Positions 51,835-60,365 of a stretch of 64,000 nt of DNA are shown here, in pieces (position 1 is the first letter of the stretch; every line of letters starts with the position of its first letter). The notes under the pieces are model-generated. The model was given only the letters and a program-made list of their open reading frames with translations. It ran no database searches and was not told the origin of the DNA. The DNA is from Ollibium composti (GTDB lineage: Bacteria; Pseudomonadota; Alphaproteobacteria; Rhizobiales; Rhizobiaceae). A program made the position numbers and the translations under genes. The DNA lies in the NCBI RefSeq assembly GCF_004801285.1, contig NZ_SSNY01000002.1:310001-374000 (forward strand). Reading direction: 5' to 3'.

Positions 51835-54230
51835 CGCCTGTCCGCGACCTTTCCCGTCTCCTGCGCCCCAAGTCCGTTGCCATCATTGGCGGCGGCGCCT
51901 TCGGCACCAACGTCGTCGAGCAGTGCCTGAAGATGAATTATGCCGGCGCGATCTGGCCGGTGCATCCCAGCCGCGCCGAGGTGCACGGCGTGCCGGCCTT
52001 CAAGTCGGTCGCCGATCTGCCGGGCGCGCCCGACGCCGCCTTCGTCGCCGTCAACCGCAATCTCACCATCGACATCATCCGCCAGCTTTCCGCCATGGGG
52101 GCGGGCGGAGCCATCTGCTTTGCCGCGGGTTTTCGCGAGACGGGCAGCTACGATGCCGACGGCGAGCGCCTGCAGGCGGACCTGATCGATGCTGCCGGTT
52201 CCATGCCGATCATCGGCCCGAACTGCTACGGCCTGATCAACTACGCCGACGGCGCGCTTCTGTGGCCCGACCAGCATGGCGGCCGCCGGCTCGGCGCGGG
52301 CGAGCGCGGCGTCGGCATCATCACCCAGTCCTCCAACATCGCCTGCAACCTCACCATGCAGACGCGCGGCCTGCCCGTCGCCTTCCTGATGACGGCGGGC
52401 AACCAGGCGCAGACGGGCCTGTCGGAAATGGCGCTGGGGCTCATCGAGGACGACCGCGTCACCGCGCTCGGCCTGCACATCGAGGGGTTCGATTCAGTCG
52501 CCGGCTTCGAACGGCTGGCGGCGCGGGCGCGCGAATTGAACAAGCCCATCGTCGCCATGAAGGTCGGCCGCTCCGAGCAGGCGCGTGCCGCCACCATCTC
52601 GCACACCGCCTCGCTGGCCGGCTCCGATGCCGCCTCCGACGCCTTCCTGCGCCGGCTCGGCATTCCGCGTCTGGATACCATCCCGTCCTTTCTCGAGGCC
52701 CTGAAGCTGCTGCATGCGGTCGGGTCGCTGGAATCGCGCACACTGTCGTCCATGAGTTGTTCCGGCGGCGAGGCCTCGGTGATGGCGGACACCGCCGTCG
52801 GGCGCGGCGTGCATTTCCCGCCACTGGAGGCGGCGCACAAGGCGCGCGTGCAGGACACGCTCGGGCCGCTGGTGGCCGTCGCCAATCCGCTCGACTACAA
52901 CACCTATATCTGGGCCAAGGAGGAGGCGCTGACGGCGACCTTCTGCGCCATGGCCTCGGGCGGCTTCGGCCTCAACCTTCTGGTGCTGGATTTCCCGCGT
53001 ACCGACCGCTGCTCCGACGCCGACTGGTGGATTACGGTCAATGCGTTCGAGAAAGCGCTGAAGGAAAACGGCGCCAAGGGCGCCATCGTCGCGTCAATGG
53101 GCGAGAACCTGCCGGAAGGCCATTCGGCCGAGCTGCTGCGGCGCGGCATCGTGCCGATCCACGGCATCGCCGAGGCTTTCGACGCGGCCGAAGCGGCGGC
53201 ATTTGTGGGCGAGGCGTGGCGGCGTCCGGTATTGACCTCGACGGTGGCAGGTCGACCCCCACACCGTCAGGCTACGCCTGACACCTCTCCCCCGCTCGAC
53301 GGGGGAGAGAAAGGGGGCGGCGGTGATGGAGGCGCTTCCTCTCCCCCGTCGAGCGGGGGAGAGGTGTCGCGGGCGAAGCCCGGGACGGAGTGTGGGGCGA
53401 GCTCTCCCGACGAGGCATCCGCCAAATCCATGCTTGTCGCCGCCGGCCTGCCGGTCCCGCCTGGTCTGCGTGCGGGCAGCGTGCGGGAAGCCGTCTCTGC
53501 GGCCGAACAACTCGGCTTTCCTGTCGCGCTGAAAGCGCTGGGCGTCGCCCACAAGTCGGAAGCCGGCGCGGTGCGGCTCAATCTCGAATCCGCTGACGAT
53601 GTGCGCGCGGCCGCCGAGGCGCTTCTGCCGCTCGGCGCCGGCCTCTATGTCGAGCGCATGGTACAGGGCGGGGTGGCCGAACTCATCGTCGGCTTCACCC
53701 GCGACGCCGTGTTCGGCCCGGTGATGACGCTGGGCTCGGGCGGCGTGCTGGTCGAACTGCTGAAGGACAGCGCCACGCTGCTGCTGCCGGCTTCGCGTAC
53801 GGAGATCGAGACGGCGCTGCGCGGCCTGAAACTGTTCCCGTTGCTCTACGGCTATCGCGGCCGCGCCAGGGCCGATCTGGCGGCGGCGGTCGACGCCATC
53901 GCCGGCATCGCTGATTTCGTCGTCGCCCATGGCGATGCGATCGAAGAACTGGACGTCAACCCGCTGATCGTTTGCAAGCAGGGCGAGGGCGCCTGGATCG
54001 CCGATGCGCTGCTCGTTCTTTCCTCCCCCCTTGAGGGGGAGGTGGCCGCCCCCGGGTCTGGCCTTTGGCCACGAGGACAGGCTGCACGGCCGGAGGGGGT
54101 CGGCGCCGACAGCGCGCCGACTTCCGAAAATGGATCGGCCCCTCATTTGGCCGCGACAACCCCACCCGACCGGACTTCGTCCGGCCACCCTCCCCTCGAG
54201 GGGGAGGGGAACGCAGGAGCTTTGCCATGA
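51831..54230 (+). CDS. ADP-forming acyl-CoA synthetase family protein with two repeat-derived insertions
   Basis: The 799-residue protein has a CoA-binding domain (about 1-130: RPKSVAIIGGGAFGTNVVEQCL), a succinyl-CoA-ligase-like part (about 150-465, active-site His expected in ARAATISHTASLAGSD) and an ATP-grasp domain (about 530-725: GFPVALKALGVAHKSEAGAVRLNL, then ELDVNPLIV). It would activate gamma-butyrobetaine or carnitine with CoA. Residues about 475-523 come from a palindromic repeat inserted in frame in the interdomain linker, and the last about 65 residues read through another repeat. It is about 100 residues longer than usual for the family. ATG at 51831 is coupled to the DUF2161 stop. 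Confidence 0.87.
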   Translation: MTPVRDLSRLLRPKSVAIIGGGAFGTNVVEQCLKMNYAGAIWPVHPSRAEVHGVPAFKSVADLPGAPDAAFVAVNRNLTIDIIRQLSAMGAGGAICFAAGFRETGSYDADGERLQADLIDAAGSMPIIGPNCYGLINYADGALLWPDQHGGRRLGAGERGVGIITQSSNIACNLTMQTRGLPVAFLMTAGNQAQTGLSEMALGLIEDDRVTALGLHIEGFDSVAGFERLAARARELNKPIVAMKVGRSEQARAATISHTASLAGSDAASDAFLRRLGIPRLDTIPSFLEALKLLHAVGSLESRTLSSMSCSGGEASVMADTAVGRGVHFPPLEAAHKARVQDTLGPLVAVANPLDYNTYIWAKEEALTATFCAMASGGFGLNLLVLDFPRTDRCSDADWWITVNAFEKALKENGAKGAIVASMGENLPEGHSAELLRRGIVPIHGIAEAFDAAEAAAFVGEAWRRPVLTSTVAGRPPHRQATPDTSPPLDGGEKGGGGDGGASSPPSSGGEVSRAKPGTECGASSPDEASAKSMLVAAGLPVPPGLRAGSVREAVSAAEQLGFPVALKALGVAHKSEAGAVRLNLESADDVRAAAEALLPLGAGLYVERMVQGGVAELIVGFTRDAVFGPVMTLGSGGVLVELLKDSATLLLPASRTEIETALRGLKLFPLLYGYRGRARADLAAAVDAIAGIADFVVAHGDAIEELDVNPLIVCKQGEGAWIADALLVLSSPLEGEVAAPGSGLWPRGQAARPEGVGADSAPTSENGSAPHLAATTPPDRTSSGHPPLEGEGNAGALP
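53256..53399. repeat. Palindromic repeat inserted in frame within the acyl-CoA synthetase gene
   Basis: Perfect 28-bp inverted arms, CACCTCTCCCCCGCTCGACG... at 53282-53309 and its complement at 53339-53366, are nested in a less perfect outer pair beginning CCCCACAC and ending GTGTGGGG. The whole element is about 144 bp (48 codons) and encodes a Gly/Pro/Ser-rich linker (PPLDGGEKGGGGDGG). Confidence 0.9.
54021..54210. repeat. Repeat element forming the 3' end of the acyl-CoA synthetase gene
   Basis: Arms CCTCCCCCCTTGAGGGGGAGG (near 54022-54042) and its relative CCCTCCCCTCGAGGGGGAGG (54188-54207) enclose about 145 bp. The element supplies the last about 65 codons of the synthetase and ends 17 nt before the caiD-like ATG, just ahead of its AGGAG ribosome site. 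Confidence 0.8.
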
Positions 54231-55009
54231 CCGACGTCATCACCACGCGCCGCGACGGCGCGATCCTCGAAGTCACGCTCGACCGGCCGAAGGCCAACGC
54301 CATCAACATGGAGACGTCGCGGCTGATGGGCCAGACGTTCAAGGCGTTCCGCGACGATCCGGAACTCCGCGTCGCCATCGTCAGGACGGCGGGCGACAAG
54401 TTCTTCTGCGCCGGCTGGGACCTGAAGGGCGCGGCCAGCGGCGACGCGGTGGACGGCGACTACGGCGTCGGCGGCTTCGCCGGCCTGCAGGAACTGCGCG
54501 ACCTCAACAAGCCGGTCATCGCCTGCGTCAACGGCATGGCCGTCGGCGGCGGCTTCGAACTGGCGCTGTCCTGCGACCTGATCTACGCCTCCGACCACTC
54601 CTCCTTCGCGCTGCCCGAGATCAAGGCCGGCACGCTGGCCGATGCCGCGACCATCAAGCTGCCGAAGCGCATCCCCTACCACGTCGCCATGGACCTGCTC
54701 TTGACCGGCCGCTGGATGGATGCCGCCGAGGCGCATCGCTGGGGCCTCGTCAACGAGGTGCTACCGAAGGAAAAGCTGGAGGACCGGGTGTGGGAGATCG
54801 CTCGCCTGCTCGCAGGCGGCCCGCCGCTGGTCTTCGCCGCCATCAAGGAGACGGCGCGTGAGGCCGAGGGACAAAAGTTCCAGGACATCATGAACCGCGT
54901 CACCCGCAGGCAACTCGCCACCGTCGATGTGCTCTACGGCTCGGAAGACAATCTCGAAGGTTTCAAGGCTTTCGCCGAGAAGCGCGACCCGGTGTGGAAG
55001 GGACGGTAA
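54227..55009 (+). CDS. Enoyl-CoA hydratase, CaiD-like carnitinyl-CoA dehydratase
   Basis: The 260-residue crotonase-family protein interconverts crotonobetainyl-CoA and L-carnitinyl-CoA. It has FFCAGWDLKGAA (oxyanion-hole region), VNGMAVGGGFELALSCDLIYA, FALPEIKAGTLADAATIKLPKR, and a C-terminus AFAEKRDPVWKGR that is, from memory, identical to E. coli CaiD. The ATG at 54227 overlaps the synthetase stop (ATGA), with AGGAG upstream. It is last in the operon; the next gene is convergent. Confidence 0.9.
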   Translation: MTDVITTRRDGAILEVTLDRPKANAINMETSRLMGQTFKAFRDDPELRVAIVRTAGDKFFCAGWDLKGAASGDAVDGDYGVGGFAGLQELRDLNKPVIACVNGMAVGGGFELALSCDLIYASDHSSFALPEIKAGTLADAATIKLPKRIPYHVAMDLLLTGRWMDAAEAHRWGLVNEVLPKEKLEDRVWEIARLLAGGPPLVFAAIKETAREAEGQKFQDIMNRVTRRQLATVDVLYGSEDNLEGFKAFAEKRDPVWKGR

Positions 55010-55018
55010 GCGTCGTCT

Positions 55019-56683
55019 TCAGTTCCCCGCGCTCTCCATGCGCCGGCCGGCGATGGCCTTTTCCAGCCAGCCGATCTCCATTTCCGGCACGGAGGAAAGC
55101 AGAAGATCGGTATAGGCGTCGAAAGGCGGCGTCAGCACCTTGCTCTTGGAGCCGTAGCGCACCACCTCGCCGCGATACATCACCGCGATGGAATCGGCGA
55201 TCGACTTCACCGTGGCGAGGTCGTGGGTGATGAAGAGATAGGCGACATTCTCCTGTTGCTGCAGGTTGAGCAGCAGTTTCAGGATGCCGTTGGCGACCAG
55301 CGGGTCGAGCGCCGAGGTCACCTCGTCGCAGATGATGAGCTTGGGCTTGGCTGCCAGCGCGCGCGCGATGCAGACGCGCTGCTTCTGCCCGCCGGACAGT
55401 TCCGCCGGATAGCGGTCGGCGAAACCCTTGCCCATCTCGATCTCGTCGAGCAGCTGGGTGACGCGGCGGTCGCGTTCGGCACCCCTCATGCCAAAATAGA
55501 ATTCCAGCGGCCGGCCGATGATGGTTCCGACCGTCTGGCGCGGATTCATCGCCACGTCGGCCATCTGGTAGATCATCTGGAGCTGGCGCAGGTCCTCCTT
55601 CGGCCGGTCGGCCAGCCGGTTGGCGAGCGGCCTCCCGTCGAAGGTGACGGTGCCCTGTTCCGGCGGCAGAAGCCCGGTAATGGCGCGCGCCAGCGTCGAC
55701 TTGCCGGAGCCGGATTCGCCCACCACGGCCAGCGTCTGGCCGGGCAGGATGTCGACCGAAACGTTCTTCAACACCTTCACCGCGCCGCCGCCATAGGCCG
55801 CCGTGACGTTCTTCACCGACAGGAAGGGCGCGCCTTCCGCCTTCTGCTCGTGATGCTCGATCTCATGCACCGAAACCAGCGCGTTGGTGTATTCCTGCCG
55901 GGGTTCCTTGATGATCTGGCGCGTGCCGCCCCATTCCACCAGACGTCCGTGGCGCAGCACCATGATCTCGTCGGAGACCTGCGCCACCACGGCGAGGTCG
56001 TGGGTGATGTAGAGGGCGGCGACATGGGTGTCGCGGATGGCGTCCTTGATCGCCGCCAGCACGTCGATCTGGGTGGTGACGTCGAGTGCCGTCGTCGGCT
56101 CGTCGAAGACGATCAGGTCCGGTTCCGAGCACAGCGCCATCGCCGTCATGACGCGCTGCAGCTGGCCGCCCGAGACCTGGTGCGGATAGCGCTCGCCGAT
56201 CGTGTCGGGATTGGGCAGCGAAAGCTTCTTGAACAGCGCCTTGGCCCGCTTCTCGGCCTCGGCGCGGGTGGCGACGCCGTGCAGCAGCGAGGCTTCCACC
56301 ACCTGATCCATCAGCTTGTGCGCGGGGTTGAAGGCGGCCGCCGCCGATTGCGCCACGTAGCACACCTCACGGCCGCGCAGCTTGCGGATGCCGCCGGCGC
56401 CGACCTTGAGGATGTCGCGGCCGTTGAGCACGATCTCACCACCGGTGATGCGCACGCCGCCGCGGCCGTAGGCCATGGAGGACAGGCCGATGGTCGACTT
56501 GCCGGCGCCGGACTCGCCGATCAGGCCGAGCACCTTGCCGCGCTTCAGGGTCAGCGAGACGTCGTGGACGAGCGTGACGGCCTTCGGCGCCTCGCCGGGC
56601 GGATAGACGGTTGCCTCGATCCTCAGGTTGCGGATGTCGAGCAGCGTTTCCGGCTTGGCCGTCTGGGTCGTGGTCTTAGCCAT
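55019..56683 (-). CDS. Dipeptide/oligopeptide-type ABC transporter, double ATP-binding protein
   Basis: The 554-residue protein contains two ATPase domains in tandem (DppD-DppF fused, as in GsiA/YejF): Walker A GESGAGKSTIG and GESGSGKSTLA, signatures VSGGQLQRVMTAMAL and LSGGQKQRVCIARAL, Walker B LIVFDEPTTALD and LIICDEVTSALD, and H-loops YITHDLAV and FITHDLAT. It energises the adjacent permeases. It overlaps the permease gene upstream by 8 nt and converges with the caiD-like gene, 9 nt between stops. Confidence 0.95.
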   Translation of the reverse strand: MAKTTTQTAKPETLLDIRNLRIEATVYPPGEAPKAVTLVHDVSLTLKRGKVLGLIGESGAGKSTIGLSSMAYGRGGVRITGGEIVLNGRDILKVGAGGIRKLRGREVCYVAQSAAAAFNPAHKLMDQVVEASLLHGVATRAEAEKRAKALFKKLSLPNPDTIGERYPHQVSGGQLQRVMTAMALCSEPDLIVFDEPTTALDVTTQIDVLAAIKDAIRDTHVAALYITHDLAVVAQVSDEIMVLRHGRLVEWGGTRQIIKEPRQEYTNALVSVHEIEHHEQKAEGAPFLSVKNVTAAYGGGAVKVLKNVSVDILPGQTLAVVGESGSGKSTLARAITGLLPPEQGTVTFDGRPLANRLADRPKEDLRQLQMIYQMADVAMNPRQTVGTIIGRPLEFYFGMRGAERDRRVTQLLDEIEMGKGFADRYPAELSGGQKQRVCIARALAAKPKLIICDEVTSALDPLVANGILKLLLNLQQQENVAYLFITHDLATVKSIADSIAVMYRGEVVRYGSKSKVLTPPFDAYTDLLLSSVPEMEIGWLEKAIAGRRMESAGN

Positions 56684-57506
56684 TGCCGCGTCCTCCCTTG
56701 AGGTCGGTCGTGCGGTTCAGCACCCAGTCGGCGACGAGATTGACGGAGATGGCGAGCACGGCGATGGCCGCCGCCGGGATCAGCGCCGCCGGAATGCCGA
56801 AGACGATGCCGTCTTTGTTTTCCTTGACCATGCCGCCCCAGTCGGAGTCCGGCGGCTGCACGCCGAGGCCGAGGAAGGACAGCGCCGAAAGGAACAGCAC
56901 CGCGAAGATGAAGCGCACGCCGAGTTCGGCGACCAGCGGCGACAGCGCGTTGGGCAGGATCTCGCGGAAGATGATCCAGCGCATGCCTTCGCCGCGCAGC
57001 TTCGCCGCCTCGACGAAATCCATGACGTTGATGTCGACGGCCACCGCGCGCGACAGGCGATAGACGCGGGTGGAATCGAGAATGCCCATGACGAGGATGA
57101 GCGTCAGCGTGTTGGTCGGCAGGACCGACAGCACGACGAGGCCGAAGATCAGCGTCGGGATCGACATCAGGAGGTCGACGAAGCGCGACACCAGCGTATC
57201 GAACCAGCCGCCGACGGCGGCTGCGGTGAAGCCGAGGATGGCGCCGAGCGAGAAGGACAGCGCGGTGGCGAGCACTGCGATCAGGATGGTGATGCGGGCG
57301 CCGTAGATCATGCGCGAGAGCAGGTCGCGGCCGAGATTGTCGGTGCCCAGAAGATGCGCCGCCGACATCGGTTCCCACACGTCGCCGACGATTTCGCCGT
57401 TGCCGTGCGGCGCGATCCAAGGCGCGAAGATGGCGCAGATGAGGAACAGGCCGGTAAGGACGAGGCCGAGCCAGGCGCCGAGGGGGATGCGTTTCAGGTC
57501 AAGCAT
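56676..57506 (-). CDS. ABC transporter permease, DppC type
   Basis: The 276-residue inner-membrane protein has an N-terminal anchor (residues about 10-30), a periplasmic loop with HLLGTDNLGRDLLSRMIYGARIT (DppC hallmark) and a five-helix core with the EAA loop DFVEAAKLRGEGMRWIIFREI. It forms the channel with the DppB-type partner encoded 9 nt upstream (start 58475). Confidence 0.94.
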   Translation of the reverse strand: MLDLKRIPLGAWLGLVLTGLFLICAIFAPWIAPHGNGEIVGDVWEPMSAAHLLGTDNLGRDLLSRMIYGARITILIAVLATALSFSLGAILGFTAAAVGGWFDTLVSRFVDLLMSIPTLIFGLVVLSVLPTNTLTLILVMGILDSTRVYRLSRAVAVDINVMDFVEAAKLRGEGMRWIIFREILPNALSPLVAELGVRFIFAVLFLSALSFLGLGVQPPDSDWGGMVKENKDGIVFGIPAALIPAAAIAVLAISVNLVADWVLNRTTDLKGGRGNG

Positions 57507-57515
57507 CGGCGCCCC

Positions 57516-58475
57516 CTACTTCGGATGCCTGAGCCGCGGATTGGCGAGAATCGCGGCAATATCGGCGATGATGTTCAAGACGATGTAGACGGCGGCGAAG
57601 ATCAGGCCGACCGCCTGCACCACCGGCACGTCGCGCTTGGCGACGTGGTCGACCAGATATTGTCCCATGCCGGGATAGACGAAGATCACCTCGATCACGA
57701 CGACGCCGACCACGAGATAGGCGAGGTTGAGCATGACGACGTTGACCACCGGCGCGACCGCGTTGGGGAAAGCGTGCTTGCGAATGATGTCGAACGGCCT
57801 GAGGCCTTTCAGTTCCGCCGTCTCGATATAGGCCGACTGCATGACGTTGAGGATCGCCGCGCGCGTCATGCGCATCATATGGGCGAGCACCACCAAGGTC
57901 AGCGCCGTCGCCGGCAACACCACCGCCTGCAGCCGTTGCAGGAACGGCATGCCGTCGAAGACGGTCGAGATGGCGGGGAAGACCTGCCATTTCACGGCGA
58001 AGAAGTAGACCAGCAGGTAGCCGATGAAGAATTCCGGAAACGAGGTGGAGGCGAGCGCGAAGGCCGAGATGATCTTGTCGATGGGGCCGTTGCGATAGCG
58101 CACGGCGAGCAGGCCGAGGATGATGGCGAGCGGCACCGCGACGACGGCCGCGCAGCCGGCGAGGAACAGCGTGTTCTCCAGCCGGGGCCAGATGGAGGAG
58201 GCGATGTCCTGGCCGCTGGTCAGCGCCGTGCCGAGGTCGCCGGTGAGCACGCCGCCCAGCCAGCGGAAATAGCGGATATAGGCGGGATCGTTGAGGCCGA
58301 GCTGCTCGCGCAGATTGGCCAGCGCCTGCGGCGTCGCCGCCTGGCCGAGGATCGACTGCGCCACGTCGCCGGGCAGGATCTGCGTGCCGACGAAGATCAG
58401 GATCGAAACGGCGAACAGGAGAACGATGCCCAGCGCGATGCGCTGCGCGATCAGTTTCAGGATCGGAAAGGACAT
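57516..58475 (-). CDS. ABC transporter permease, DppB type
   Basis: The 319-residue protein has the DppB N-terminus (FPILKLIAQRIALGIVLLFAVSILIFVGTQILPGD), the RYFRWLGGVLTGDLG motif, and an EAA loop YIETAELKGLRPFDIIRKHA. The open frame reaches 58559, but the ATG at 58475 gives the standard first helix. It lies about 90 nt downstream of the binding-protein gene, as is usual for this transporter class. Confidence 0.94.
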   Translation of the reverse strand: MSFPILKLIAQRIALGIVLLFAVSILIFVGTQILPGDVAQSILGQAATPQALANLREQLGLNDPAYIRYFRWLGGVLTGDLGTALTSGQDIASSIWPRLENTLFLAGCAAVVAVPLAIILGLLAVRYRNGPIDKIISAFALASTSFPEFFIGYLLVYFFAVKWQVFPAISTVFDGMPFLQRLQAVVLPATALTLVVLAHMMRMTRAAILNVMQSAYIETAELKGLRPFDIIRKHAFPNAVAPVVNVVMLNLAYLVVGVVVIEVIFVYPGMGQYLVDHVAKRDVPVVQAVGLIFAAVYIVLNIIADIAAILANPRLRHPK

Positions 58476-58566
58476 GGAAAGCCTGCCACGGGGCCTCGGA
58501 TTGGAGCGGATGCGTGCGTGGAGGAGGAAAGGGGCCGGCGCGCGGCGCCGGCCCCGCAATCGCCGG

Positions 58567-60156
58567 TCAGGCTTCGAGCCAGCACATCGCCAGCGCGTAG
58601 CCGCCGCACATTTCCTGCGCGGGGTTGTTCACCCAGCCCTGCACGCCCTTGCCGGAGGCGTCGATGTACTGGTTGAAGAAGGGCACCAGCAGGCCGCCCT
58701 CGTCGCGCATCATCAGGCCCATGTCGCGATACATCTTCTTGCGCTTGGCCTCGTCCAGTTCGCCGCGCGCGGCGATGACCATCTTGTCGAATTCCGGCCG
58801 CTTCCAGCGCGTGTCGTTCCAGTCGGCGCTGGAAATGTAGGCGGTGGAATACATCTGGTCCTGCGTCGCCCGGCCGCCCCAGTAGGACAGCGAGAAGGGC
58901 TGCTTGTTCCACACTTCCGACCAGTAGCCGTCGCCCGGCTCGCGCTTGATCTCGATCTTGATGCCGGCCTTGGCGCAGCTCTGCTGGTAGAGCTGGGCGG
59001 CGTCCACCGCGCCGGGGAAGGCGACGTCCGAGGTTCTGAGAAGGATCGAGCCGGAGTGGCCGGACTTCTTGTAGAATTCGGCCGCCTTCTCGGGGTCGAA
59101 CTTGCGCTGCTCGATGTCGTCGGAGAACAGCGGGTAGGCCTTGTTGACCGGCATGTCGTTGCCGACCTCGCCGTAGCCGCGCAGGATCTTGTCGAGCATC
59201 TCGTCGCGGTCCATGGCGAGCTTAAGCGCCATCCTGAGGTCGTTGTTGTCGAAGGGCGCGGTGTCGCAGAACATGTTGAAGGGATAGAAGCCGCGGCCCG
59301 ACACCGTCTGGATGGTGACGCCCGGGACGCGCTTGATCAGGTCGACGATCTTCGGCTCGACGCGGTTGATCATGTTGACCTGGCCGCCCTGCAGCGCCGC
59401 GGTGCGTGCCGTCGGGTCGTTGATGACGACGATCTCCACCTGGTCGGCGTGGCCGAGCTTGTCGCCCTGCCAGTAGTTGGCGAACTTCTCGCCGCCGTAG
59501 CGAACGCCCGGCTCGTTGACGGTGACCTTGTAGGGACCGGCCGAGATGCCGGCGTTCGGGTTGTCCTTGCCGCCGTTCGGCTGGATGACCAGGTGATAGT
59601 CCGCCATCAGGTAGGGGAAGTCGGCGTTGGCGTCCTTCAGCGTGACGACGACGGCATCGCCGTCCACCTTCATCGTGTCGATGCCCTGCAGGATGCCGAG
59701 CGCGGCCGATTTCGACTTCTCGTCCGCGTGGCGCTCGAGCGTCGCCATCACGTCGGCTGGCGCGACTTCCTTGCCGTCGTGGAACTGGATGCCCTTGCGG
59801 ATCTTCATGGTCCAGGTCTTGGCGTCGGGGCTGGAGCCGATCTCCTCGGCGATGCGGTTTTCCAGGCCGCCATCGGGCTTCAGTTCGACCAGCAGTTCGC
59901 CCCAGCACTTGCCGAAGCTGAAGTTCACCTGGGAAAGGTTCAGCGCAGGGTCGAGCACGTTGGAGGACTCGCCGCCTTGCAGGCCGGCCTTGAGCATGCC
60001 GCCCTTCACCGGCCCTTCGGCGCGGGCCGCGTCGGAAAGCAGCGTGTTGGCGAAGGCGGCGCTGACGCCAAGCGCTGCGGCGCGGCCGAGAAAGTCGCGA
60101 CGGCTGAGTTTTCCTCTGGCCACGCTGTGGCTCAGGAATTCGAGTTCTTTAGACAT
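58567..60156 (-). CDS. ABC transporter substrate-binding protein, family 5 (Tat-exported)
   Basis: The 529-residue protein begins with a twin-arginine signal (LSRRDFLGRAAALGVSAAFA; cleavage near SDAARA, about residue 46), followed by an SBP_bac_5 fold with DAKTWTMKIRKGIQFHDGKEV and DRDEMLDKILRGYGEVGNDMPV. The ligand is unknown. Since the upstream genes on this strand degrade ureides, a purine-derived ligand is conceivable, but most relatives bind peptides. ATG at 60156. Confidence 0.93.
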   Translation of the reverse strand: MSKELEFLSHSVARGKLSRRDFLGRAAALGVSAAFANTLLSDAARAEGPVKGGMLKAGLQGGESSNVLDPALNLSQVNFSFGKCWGELLVELKPDGGLENRIAEEIGSSPDAKTWTMKIRKGIQFHDGKEVAPADVMATLERHADEKSKSAALGILQGIDTMKVDGDAVVVTLKDANADFPYLMADYHLVIQPNGGKDNPNAGISAGPYKVTVNEPGVRYGGEKFANYWQGDKLGHADQVEIVVINDPTARTAALQGGQVNMINRVEPKIVDLIKRVPGVTIQTVSGRGFYPFNMFCDTAPFDNNDLRMALKLAMDRDEMLDKILRGYGEVGNDMPVNKAYPLFSDDIEQRKFDPEKAAEFYKKSGHSGSILLRTSDVAFPGAVDAAQLYQQSCAKAGIKIEIKREPGDGYWSEVWNKQPFSLSYWGGRATQDQMYSTAYISSADWNDTRWKRPEFDKMVIAARGELDEAKRKKMYRDMGLMMRDEGGLLVPFFNQYIDASGKGVQGWVNNPAQEMCGGYALAMCWLEA

Positions 60157-60365
60157 GGGTTCTCCTCACTGGACGGTTCGGCCGTAGCCATTCTTGTTTT
60201 TGTCAGGAGGATAATGGCCGTAAGGGAAACTCCAGCGCAAGGCCGAATGCGACATAGCGTGGCGTAAATGGTGTGTCGTGTTTGGACCAATGCGCCGATA
60301 GCGACATTGTCGCGGCAGGCCTTGCCGGCTCTGGAACGATCCGCCGCCTCTGCCCTGGCTGGGAA
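60157..60365. promoter_or_regulatory. Leader region of the ABC transporter genes with a candidate operator
   Basis: About 210 bp between the deaminase stop and the binding-protein start. The perfect inverted repeat GCGACA-T-TGTCGC (60301-60313) lies about 145 bp upstream of the ATG and could be an operator or a hairpin ending the upstream transcript. No other structure stands out. Confidence 0.4.

Noticed and set aside
56628-60267. Long rightward open frames (about 680 and 660 codons) across the ABC transporter genes
   Set aside because: They are mirror frames of strongly supported minus-strand genes and translate into repetitive Asp/Gly/His/Arg-rich sequence with no domain.
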